The position numbers were made by a program, and so were the translations under genes. The notes under the pieces were generated by a model. It did not search any database. It was given only the letters and a program-made list of their open reading frames with translations, and was not told the origin of the DNA. A stretch of 64,000 nt of DNA from an uncultured Porphyromonadaceae bacterium (GTDB lineage: Bacteria > Bacteroidota > Bacteroidia > Bacteroidales > Muribaculaceae). The DNA lies in assembly GCA_947176915.1 (NCBI GenBank), contig CAMWSM010000001.1, positions 79,880 through 143,879 of the forward strand. The letters are read 5' to 3'. Shown in pieces: positions 1-7,661 of the stretch (its first letter is position 1; the number at the start of each line of letters is the position of its first letter).

Positions 1-287
1 ACTCCCTAAATTCTATTCCGCAACATTGTGATTGCTAACTCCAATTGAGCCGAAATTGGTAATTTTCCGGCGTGAAAGAGAGAGAGAAGATTGAATGACA
101 CAACGACTGCTATTAATATTTCTCATATCTTTTTAATTTTATGGGAATTAGAAATAGTTTGCGTAATTTTTACAAAATTTATTTGTGTCAATAAAACAAT
201 TTTAACTCTTTTTGCGTTATTTCAACACAAACAAATTGTGTCGATTTCACGAAAACAAAATTATCTAACACTTAAAACTAAACGTTC

Positions 288-875
288 ATGGCAGCTTCAA
301 TCTACACATCACCGGAAACATTCTTCACTGAGTTTCGCGCAATCTTCATTGAAAAGATGGCGTGCAAGTATTCCTCAATTTCCCGGGAGGATATTGAAGA
401 TCTCTATCAGGATTCATTCCTCATCCTTGTGGAGAACTATAGCGCAGGGAAAGTAAATCCTGAGACAGGAAAGGGGAACGTCAGAACAAATTGGTGGAAC
501 TATCTTCTGTCAGTAGGGACTCGTCAGATGTCGAAGCGCCTGAAAAGACTTTCCGACACCTCCTCCCTGGAAAGCAATGCCAATATTGAGAACATGGATG
601 GCTTTATGTTCCAGACCGGCGCATATATCTCTGCCGATGAGGAGAGTGAAGCAGCATTGAGAGAGAGAAGGATAATCTTTATTGAAAGTGAGCTTTCAAT
701 GCTTTCTGAAAATGTAGCCGGAATTATCACCGACAAGTATATTCTGGGACTTCCTGACACGGAAATAGCCCGCAGAAGAGATTACGCCAATGCCTCCACC
801 ATCAAGGCAAAGCGTTCACAAATTATTAAGAGAATAAAAGATAAGAAACAAAAGATTGCAAGGGCAGTGGCATAA
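288..875 (+). CDS. ECF-like sigma-70 family RNA polymerase sigma factor
   Basis: A 195-residue protein with the two-part layout of a small sigma-70 factor. Residues 25-50 (SREDIEDLYQDSFLILVEN) resemble region 2, which contacts core polymerase and the -10 region. The C-terminal 55 residues (LPDTEIARRRDYANASTIKAKR) resemble the region 4 helix-turn-helix. The length fits an ECF factor. The linker contains WWNYLLSVGTRQMSKRLKRL, as in the divergent sigma factors common in Bacteroidales. No anti-sigma gene is adjacent; the next gene encodes a membrane-anchored protein about 100 bases downstream that could be co-transcribed. The family call rests on motif reading and the regulon is unknown. The longer ORF starting at 91 overlaps it in another frame and is a shadow. 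Confidence 0.75.
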   Translation: MAASIYTSPETFFTEFRAIFIEKMACKYSSISREDIEDLYQDSFLILVENYSAGKVNPETGKGNVRTNWWNYLLSVGTRQMSKRLKRLSDTSSLESNANIENMDGFMFQTGAYISADEESEAALRERRIIFIESELSMLSENVAGIITDKYILGLPDTEIARRRDYANASTIKAKRSQIIKRIKDKKQKIARAVA

Positions 876-979
876 TTTTGCCACTCCCTTACAATCATGC
901 AGTCTCTTTTACGTTTTAATTATACACTGAATTATCTCAAATTCAACTTGGGAGCTCTCCCTTCACCTATTATTCTATT

Positions 980-1708
980 ATGGATCAATATAGCATGGAA
1001 ATAATCTTCATCATATTTGTAATAATTGTCTCACTCATTGCCGGTGTCCTCTGCGCGGCATTCTATCGTCATCTCCACAGGAAATTCTCCAATATCAAGC
1101 AGCTGCTCACAGAGGAGGAGGACCGGAAAGTGGAGGAAAGAGCCCAACTTCTTGCCAAAGAATATATTGAAAAGAGAGCCCGGCAGGCCTCCCTACAACC
1201 CGGGGCTACCGTTCCGAAAGATGATTTTGACGTCAATCAGCCTCGGGAGAATCATATACCCTATTTGAGTTCCATCCTTAAGGATATAGGATGCAATATT
1301 GAGGTAGACAATGAAGGAAACACATCTTTCAAATATCAGGGAGAGGAATTTTTCGTGGAATATAACGGTATATACCTGCGTATCTGGGATCCCTCCTGGG
1401 CACGCATAGAGACTGACAATCCCAATTTCCGGGATGTCCTTAAGGCAGTCAACGAAGCCAACTACGGCTTCGGTCCTACTGTCGTTTTCACTCTTCCCGA
1501 CACCTCAGGCTCCGTAGCACTCCATAGCCGTTACGATATCTATTTTCCGGCTTTTATGAAAAATGACCCCGGTTTCCTAAAGATGTCGCTTAATCTCTTC
1601 TTCGACACTAAACATAATTTAGCCGGCCATCTCCGCGAGATAAATGACAAAGGAATCAATCTGCCTAATCCTGCGCTTCTCAATCCCCTCATCCCCTCAA
1701 GCAACTAA
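980..1708 (+). CDS. Membrane-anchored hypothetical protein with coiled coil
   Basis: Unrecognised protein of 242 residues. Residues 8-30 form one hydrophobic segment (IIFIIFVIIVSLIAGVLCAAF), which I read as a membrane anchor. A charged stretch of about 45 residues rich in E, K and R follows (LLTEEEDRKVEERAQLLAKE), likely coiled coil. The C-terminal 150 residues look like a mixed alpha/beta soluble domain (FKYQGEEFFVEYNGIYLRIWD), loosely reminiscent of YbjN-type folds, but I would not assign that. It follows the sigma factor in the same orientation and is closed by the hairpin terminator at 1877, so the two may form one transcript. An anti-sigma role is possible but has no sequence support. 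Confidence 0.7.
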   Translation: MDQYSMEIIFIIFVIIVSLIAGVLCAAFYRHLHRKFSNIKQLLTEEEDRKVEERAQLLAKEYIEKRARQASLQPGATVPKDDFDVNQPRENHIPYLSSILKDIGCNIEVDNEGNTSFKYQGEEFFVEYNGIYLRIWDPSWARIETDNPNFRDVLKAVNEANYGFGPTVVFTLPDTSGSVALHSRYDIYFPAFMKNDPGFLKMSLNLFFDTKHNLAGHLREINDKGINLPNPALLNPLIPSSN

Positions 1709-1723
1709 ACGATTCCCCTCCTC

Positions 1724-1841
1724 GGAGGTGGGGCAACACCATACCGGGAGGAGGGGCAGTCCCCTGCCCCGACATGCGCGACTGAACCAAAGCAAAAAAC
1801 TCTTTAAATCATTTCATCGCGCACCAGAGACACTCCCGAGG
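1724..1841 (+). repeat. REP-like intergenic repeat, copy 1
   Basis: About 118 bp, nearly the same as 3729-3846 in the same orientation. Shared blocks include GGGGCAACACC, ACCGGGAGGAGGGGCAGTCC and CGACTGAACCAAAGCA. It contains the hairpin GGGGCAG-TCC-CTGCCCC and a weaker outer pairing. The two copies lie either side of the AAA/PD-(D/E)XK gene. I see no reading frame in it. Confidence 0.8.
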
Positions 1842-1876
1842 AGCAAATAAAACAGCTCCTGCCATATTATTACAGA

Positions 1877-1908
1877 AAATCTTGCGAATGAATCCGCAAG
1901 ATTTTTTT
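1877..1908 (+). terminator. Rho-independent terminator
   Basis: Hairpin AAATCTTGCG / CGCAAGATTT with a short loop followed by a run of seven T, downstream of the 980-1708 gene. The orientation fits termination of the sigma factor region. Confidence 0.8.
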
Positions 1909-1967
1909 GTAATACCCCAGTCGGCTTTGTTCGGATGGTTACAATCGTTTGGAGGAGCTGTGATGTG

Positions 1968-3563
1968 TTAGGGCATTCGGCGAATGCTCCGGGGCACTAC
2001 GAGAATTTTCCACGACTCGATGCAGCGGGTTTTTGAAGAAAAAGATGCTCCAATCAGAATCAGCTTCCGAGAGTCCAGCTGATATTTTCTCCCATAATTA
2101 CGCTCCTGTATCTGACGAAGGGCTTCTTCCGCCGGGTGGTCATATTTAAGCTCGATTATATACACATAGTTTTCTGTTTTAATCTCAATATCTATCCGCC
2201 CTTCGGATGTGTGTGATTCAGTAGCTGTATTCAAGCCAATCATATCCATCAGAAGAAAGAAAGCATTATGGAAATTATTCTCATTATCCATACGCATGGC
2301 GTAATCAATGCCGGCAAAATATGATTGCAGACCCTTCATCCCTTTTTCCGGCTCTCCAAAAATGAAATTACGGGCAATTTCTTTTACAAGGATATTCCCT
2401 TCCACAGGTTTAGTGGTTACGTAATAAGGTATCAATACGTTAAACAGACCAAACTTAACCTCGTTGTTAGGGAGACCAAGGCGATAGCTTTTTATACGTC
2501 TGTCATAATCTTTGATGGTCAGATAACCTGTTTGAAACAGAAGAGCCGTTGGATTTGGATTAAGAAGATCGAGTCCTTTCAAATCGGATTCTCCACAATA
2601 TGAATCAAGTGTATCTTCAAGATTGACATCAATACGTCGTAAAGTTTCGGCTATGAGTGTAGGTAAGCCGGTATCATTCCAATAATACTCGATTTTTCCT
2701 TTGTACAAACAACTCAGCAAGGACCAAGGATTGTAAACATGAGAACCATTCTCCGTAAACCTATACCCATCATAGTTTTCTTTTAATTCTCGCTCTGTCT
2801 GTTCAACAGGAATCCCCAATTTATCTGCAAGTTTTTCTATGCCGGGAGATAATATTGTGTTAATTTCTTTGACTGTTACTCCACAAATATCAGCAAAGGC
2901 ATCATCAAAAGTTATGTCGTTGAGATTATTGAGGTCAGAGAATATGGAGAGTTTGCTGAAGCGGCTCACCCCCGTCAGGAACACTAAACGAAGATGCTCT
3001 GAAGAGCTTTTGAAATTTGAATAGAGGGAGGCAAGCTTAGCACGATATTGCTCAAATTCTTCTTCCCGGCTGATATTTCTCACCAACGGTTTGTCATATT
3101 CATCCACCAACACCACCACACGCTTACCCGTCTTTCGATGTGCCTGCTCAATTATATGTCGAAATCGGGTCGAGATTTCTTTAGTAAAAGGAATGATGTC
3201 ATACTTTGTTTCCCACTCTCTGAAATATGCCTCCAGAATAGCCTCCAAGCTATCAGGATCTGTGTAATTGCCTAAATTGAGATCAAGTCTGAGCACAGGA
3301 TAGCGCTCCCAATTCCAGTTGGTGGAAGCAACGGCAAGTCCTTTGAAAAGCTCCCTTTCCCCCTCAAAGAAGTATTGGAGAGTAGAAAGGAAGAGTGATT
3401 TTCCGAAACGCCGTGGACGAGCGAGAAAGTAATATTTCCCCCCCTCTTCAAGGATTGTATTGATGAAAGAGGTTTTGTCGATATAGACATATCCACCCTT
3501 GACAAGAGTTCTGAAATCTTGTTCCCCGATAGCATATTTCATCTTATTCGTCATACTCTCCAT
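1968..3563 (-). CDS. AAA-ATPase_like / PD-(D/E)XK (PDDEXK_9) family protein
   Basis: An ATPase-nuclease-fold protein of the family abundant in Bacteroidetes as AAA-ATPase_like plus PDDEXK_9. The start has IGEQDFRTLVKGGYVYIDKT, then a Walker A-like RPRRFGKS near residue 50 and an acidic Walker B-like VVVLVDEYDKP near residue 150. The C-terminal 100 residues carry a PD-(D/E)XK-like signature (GRIDIEIKT ... IIELKYD). I start at ATG 3563; the ORF track begins 15 codons earlier at a GTG, and that extension (ARIGCRRKIRNNNK) looks non-coding. An AAGGA-like sequence precedes the ATG. The gene is a single unit flanked by directly repeated REP-like elements. The cellular role of the family is not established; nucleic-acid or defence functions are often proposed. 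Confidence 0.85.
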   Translation of the reverse strand: MESMTNKMKYAIGEQDFRTLVKGGYVYIDKTSFINTILEEGGKYYFLARPRRFGKSLFLSTLQYFFEGERELFKGLAVASTNWNWERYPVLRLDLNLGNYTDPDSLEAILEAYFREWETKYDIIPFTKEISTRFRHIIEQAHRKTGKRVVVLVDEYDKPLVRNISREEEFEQYRAKLASLYSNFKSSSEHLRLVFLTGVSRFSKLSIFSDLNNLNDITFDDAFADICGVTVKEINTILSPGIEKLADKLGIPVEQTERELKENYDGYRFTENGSHVYNPWSLLSCLYKGKIEYYWNDTGLPTLIAETLRRIDVNLEDTLDSYCGESDLKGLDLLNPNPTALLFQTGYLTIKDYDRRIKSYRLGLPNNEVKFGLFNVLIPYYVTTKPVEGNILVKEIARNFIFGEPEKGMKGLQSYFAGIDYAMRMDNENNFHNAFFLLMDMIGLNTATESHTSEGRIDIEIKTENYVYIIELKYDHPAEEALRQIQERNYGRKYQLDSRKLILIGASFSSKTRCIESWKILVVPRSIRRMP

Positions 3564-3728
3564 TTTATTATTATTCCTTATCTTCCGGCGGCATCCAATC
3601 CTTGCCACGACAGGTTGCCCATAATGTCAATAGTGACTTGAATAAAGCATTCGTGAATCACATATCTTTCATGGAATTGGCTTTATTCTGCTAAATTAAT
3701 AAAAATAATTTGATAATCCAAATTCCCG

Positions 3729-3846
3729 CGAGGAGGGGCAACACCTTACCGGGAGGAGGGGCAGTCCCCTGCCCCGACCGTGGCGACTGAACCAAAGCAT
3801 ATAACCTTTTTAATTCATTTTGTCGCGAACCAGAGTCGCCCCCTGG
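3729..3846 (+). repeat. REP-like intergenic repeat, copy 2
   Basis: Direct repeat of 1724-1841. It is more structured than copy 1: GGGGCAG/CTGCCCC, then GGCGACT/AGTCGCC some 45 bases apart, followed at 3844-3861 by GGGTCAG-AGGA-CTGACCC. The 1968-3563 gene sits between the two copies. The rest of the 3609-3985 gap is AT-rich and ends in the fimbrial terminator. Confidence 0.8.
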
Positions 3847-3930
3847 GTCAGAGGACTGACCCCTCTCCCAGTGACGGATTCAAGAGATGACTCCAATCTC
3901 AGTTTAATATCTCAGAATATATTCTATAAA

Positions 3931-3967
3931 AATGTCGGCTACAATTTATTTCGTTGTAGCCGACATA
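3931..3967 (-). terminator. Terminator of the fimbrial operon
   Basis: A perfect 13-bp stem, ATGTCGGCTACAA pairing with TTGTAGCCGACAT around an AT-rich loop. On the minus strand it is followed by TTTTTA, directly after the last fimbrial gene. Confidence 0.85.
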
Positions 3968-3985
3968 ATTATTTATTAAACCCTA

Positions 3986-6900
3986 TTACCAAGTTGCAGT
4001 AACTTCATAACAGTTATCCGTGGCATTGTAATTATTTTTCACATCATTGAAGGTAATGGTCTTATCACCACCTTGCCCGGTATCATTATTCAAGATATAA
4101 TGAATACTTGTATGATTATTCACAATTGTAATGTCACACTGTCTCATTCCATTTCCGGCATCCACACCTTCAGAGCCATGCCAGTTACCTACATATTTAT
4201 ATTCAGGAGTTTGATTAAAGATATAAATATATTTAGCTGTGGATGAAGACCATTTGAAGCGGATCTTATCGCCGTTTTCGAATTCGGTCTTCTCTTTCTT
4301 GCTGACGGTGAGTGTCTGGGTGGTGGAATTATAGGTAAACTTATAGGTTCCCTTTGTAATGGAGAAGTTTTTATCGCCTTGACCGGTTGAGCCGCCACAG
4401 AGGAATGGAGTGTCAAGAACAATCGTACCTGATGCTCCTGCATATCCGTAAGCATCTACTTCAACGCCATCACTCAATTTCTGAATTACAAATTCACCGT
4501 CATAATTTACAGTTACGGTAGCAGTCCAAGTATCAGAGCTTTCCTTATTAAGAGCCTTCTTTGAACCGGCCTCATCCCAGGCATTCGTAAAGATATTGCC
4601 ATGAATCTGATAGGTTATCTCAGGATCTTTATAACCCTGAGCCTCAGCGTTCGTAAGAGATATTTTGGAAACATCCGTTCTGTTGACATTCCAATAATAA
4701 CTGAGTGTTCCACTGTTGACTCCGGTTTTTGCGCAAGAAGTAATATTTCCATTACCGGCTGCATTCAATACGGAGATTCCCGGATTCGGAGCGTCATCCC
4801 CTGAAGCCTTCCAACCGTTCAATGCACCCGGAGAGAGTTCTGTAGTTATTTTTGCTCCTCCTGTTCCATCTTTAGATATGGAGTAGATCTGACCGTTTTC
4901 ACCTTTAAAGTTGAAAATCAAGTAGAGATCTTCAGCACTTGTTTTGCCTAAGTATCTATAATTGATATAATCGCTGTAGGCAGTATTATAGTTGGCTATA
5001 GGAGTGCCGGGCCAGGTTGCCACAGGTACGCGCTCATCGGCTGCATTCAGAGTGTAAGCAAACACGTGGGTAGCCCCTTTTACGAAGAATTTGGCTTCCT
5101 GAGTATCTTTCTCTTCTGTATGCTTGCTGACACATCTTAGACTCAATGCAAATCCCTTGTTATCGCCGTAATCCACGCGTGCATTTGAAATCTGAGTAGC
5201 CTCACCATAAATTACGAAATCCTTCAACCAGCGACCACGTTCATCTTTCTCGAAACCGGTAGCGGTGGTCTGCGACCAATAGTAGCCCACACAGTTATCA
5301 CCCGCCTTAGTTGTATTATCAAAATACATTGATTTCGAGAAATAGACGTTCAGATCCGTACCATCTGATTTCTTGGAGTCGGAAGCATAATAGGCAGTTA
5401 TATAAGAACCCATGTTCGTGGTAACGAACTTAGAGGATTTTCTTATAGCATCCCAGTCAGTAGAATAAGGCACTTGGTAACCGGGAGGACAAAGATTAGC
5501 ATAAAGGTTAGGCTCAGTTCCATTCTGTTTTGCAGCATAGAAATACGCTCCGCGCCCGGCTGTTGTGCCATGTTGTGCGTTTCCATTTACCTGCTCTATA
5601 TAAAGCTCAGCAGAATGAGCACCAATGTTACGGTCAAGCCAACGGTTATTGCCGATTTTCACTACACCGTAGTATGTAAACTGTTTTGAGTTATCATACG
5701 TCCCTGCGACAGCATGGGAATAATCATCCTTATGGAAGAAACCGGTATGATAGATTGCGATCGGCATCTCTTTCCAGTCATTAGTTCCGGAGGGAGCAAC
5801 CTCTACCATCAATGTACCCACACCATAGAGATCACCGGCTTCCTTCTTCATTGAAAGCTCAATCTTCGGACCCTCCTGATTTGCCGTAGTAGTTACAATG
5901 CCATCGTCATCCGCAGAGAGAATATTGATCTGAGCGTTATTGCGAATTACCGGATCGCTATCGTCAGAAATACTGAATCTCCATTTGTAGGTATTATCAT
6001 TCGGATTAACAAACGTAACTGTATATTTATATGTCCAAGGATTATTAGTATTCTCACCATACATCACCGGGAAATGGAAGCCTTCGTCGCGTGCATCGCC
6101 ATTATTGGCTTCAGCCTCAACACCCCAAACATTATTTTCCAAAAATCTAAAATAATCCGCTTGTCTCCAATCCGACTTTTGAGTGGTACCATTCTCATAT
6201 ACTTCCAGAACAGCAGATTTCACAACATCCTCGGCATTAAAATCTCTTTTCCATACTACAGGCACCACACGCGATAGATTTCTCCATCTCACAGTGATAT
6301 TGGCAGTTTGAGAGCCGACTTCTGACGTACGTGAGAATTTAGCTTCTACCCTGTAGAGCTTGCCGGGAGTAGAGCCTGTTGCGAGATTCTCCCCGGTCTC
6401 ATCAACTTTTGAAATGGCACCGATAGTCAACCAAGATTTGCTTGATATGAAATTATCAGCCTTGAGATCAATATCATCATATTGACCATCCTTATTACTT
6501 ACTCGCACATAGAAATATTCTGAGGCGGTGGCATTGCCCGTTACATTTCCTGTGTGAGTCAAGGAATGGCTCACACCAAGAGAATTCTTTCCGTCAGTGA
6601 CGATATTGTAGACACGCGGGGAACGATCAACGATATTCCATTCAAGGGCTCCTCCTGATTTGGGAGTAGGATTAGCGGCAGCCTCCTCAGTAGTGGTATA
6701 ACCTTTCCCCTTGACATCTTCAATCACAAACTGATAGTAATGGTTCGGATTCAGATTCAGGAGGTTTTCTTGCTCGAAGTCCAGACGGTAGTAATAATCT
6801 GTACCGTCAAATTCATTATTCTTCACAATCACGTATGCTCCCGACTTGTTCGTAGTAGGATGAACGAATACAGGATCAGTGGTGGTGAAAGACGCAGGAA

Positions 6901-7603
6901 TTGTTACTCTTGTCGGAGTATTACCTAAAATAAAGTTGGAATTGTCAGTATCGGCTCCTGAGAAAATACTTCCCTCATTAGCTGAACCCAACACAACGAA
7001 AGGAAGCGCCTCGTCAAGTTTAATCATACCGTCAGCATCGGTAACAAGATTGCCGTCGTTGTCTTTCATACCTTTATTGACACTCACTTTTGCAGCACTT
7101 CTGTATAAAGCTACGGAGTTAAAAGCGAGAATATCGTTAAGGGATGCGCTGCCGCTCATCACAAGATAATCCGTATCTCCGTCAGTCACTTTAGTGAGGT
7201 TGGTGGTAAGAGGTTTTATATCATCTTTTGATGAAAGATTTTTCTTTCCTTCAAAGTATGCCACATCGTATGCTTCGGGAGCATTAGCAAGCATAAGGAA
7301 GGAGAGATTTTTATCCTTGCGAAGCTTAGCATCAATAGTCACATCGCAACTTGTCTTGGTGGGATCAAGGGATTCCACTTGCTGAAGTTTTCCGGCTCCG
7401 TCAAAAATAAGTAGAGTCAATGTATGCACGGTATTTTCATCGGTTGCACGAGTCTGAATGCCCTGCATTTCCGGTACGGAGTAGCGGAATTCGAGCTGAC
7501 CGTCAGATGGCATTTCCGCAAATTGCCCATCGAACATGTCGTCGCTACAGGAAGTAGCGAGCAACATAAGTCCGGCGGTCATATATGATAATATCTTTTT
7601 CAT
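3986..7603 (-). CDS. Large fimbrillin-family lipoprotein, probable fimbrial tip adhesin
   Basis: A 1205-residue secreted lipoprotein: signal peptide with lipobox LLATSC, then a fimbrillin-type strand region and a QTRA site near residue 50, like the other pilins here. VHTLTLLIFDGAGKL resembles DUF4906/Mfa-type N domains. Roughly residues 635-825 resemble the fibrobacter succinogenes major paralogous (FISUMP) domain (NRWLDRNIGA ... NLCPPGYQVPYSTDW ... LSLRCVSK). Residues 840-940 (ATHVFAYTLNAADERVPVATWPG) look like a starch-binding-like beta-sandwich, with further beta domains to the C-terminus. It is the last and largest gene of the operon, where tip proteins usually sit. I start at ATG 7603 (MKKILSYM), nine codons inside the ORF, where the signal peptide begins. 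The ligand is unknown. Confidence 0.85.
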   Translation of the reverse strand: MKKILSYMTAGLMLLATSCSDDMFDGQFAEMPSDGQLEFRYSVPEMQGIQTRATDENTVHTLTLLIFDGAGKLQQVESLDPTKTSCDVTIDAKLRKDKNLSFLMLANAPEAYDVAYFEGKKNLSSKDDIKPLTTNLTKVTDGDTDYLVMSGSASLNDILAFNSVALYRSAAKVSVNKGMKDNDGNLVTDADGMIKLDEALPFVVLGSANEGSIFSGADTDNSNFILGNTPTRVTIPASFTTTDPVFVHPTTNKSGAYVIVKNNEFDGTDYYYRLDFEQENLLNLNPNHYYQFVIEDVKGKGYTTTEEAAANPTPKSGGALEWNIVDRSPRVYNIVTDGKNSLGVSHSLTHTGNVTGNATASEYFYVRVSNKDGQYDDIDLKADNFISSKSWLTIGAISKVDETGENLATGSTPGKLYRVEAKFSRTSEVGSQTANITVRWRNLSRVVPVVWKRDFNAEDVVKSAVLEVYENGTTQKSDWRQADYFRFLENNVWGVEAEANNGDARDEGFHFPVMYGENTNNPWTYKYTVTFVNPNDNTYKWRFSISDDSDPVIRNNAQINILSADDDGIVTTTANQEGPKIELSMKKEAGDLYGVGTLMVEVAPSGTNDWKEMPIAIYHTGFFHKDDYSHAVAGTYDNSKQFTYYGVVKIGNNRWLDRNIGAHSAELYIEQVNGNAQHGTTAGRGAYFYAAKQNGTEPNLYANLCPPGYQVPYSTDWDAIRKSSKFVTTNMGSYITAYYASDSKKSDGTDLNVYFSKSMYFDNTTKAGDNCVGYYWSQTTATGFEKDERGRWLKDFVIYGEATQISNARVDYGDNKGFALSLRCVSKHTEEKDTQEAKFFVKGATHVFAYTLNAADERVPVATWPGTPIANYNTAYSDYINYRYLGKTSAEDLYLIFNFKGENGQIYSISKDGTGGAKITTELSPGALNGWKASGDDAPNPGISVLNAAGNGNITSCAKTGVNSGTLSYYWNVNRTDVSKISLTNAEAQGYKDPEITYQIHGNIFTNAWDEAGSKKALNKESSDTWTATVTVNYDGEFVIQKLSDGVEVDAYGYAGASGTIVLDTPFLCGGSTGQGDKNFSITKGTYKFTYNSTTQTLTVSKKEKTEFENGDKIRFKWSSSTAKYIYIFNQTPEYKYVGNWHGSEGVDAGNGMRQCDITIVNNHTSIHYILNNDTGQGGDKTITFNDVKNNYNATDNCYEVTATW

Positions 7604-7661
7604 GATGATTTTTAACTTTTGAATTACCATTTAAGCATTTCAAATTCTTAAGTTAATCCTA

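Noticed and set aside
91-456. ORF of 121 aa overlapping the sigma factor
   Set aside because: Out of frame with the sigma-factor ORF, AT-derived first half and no domain; a shadow.
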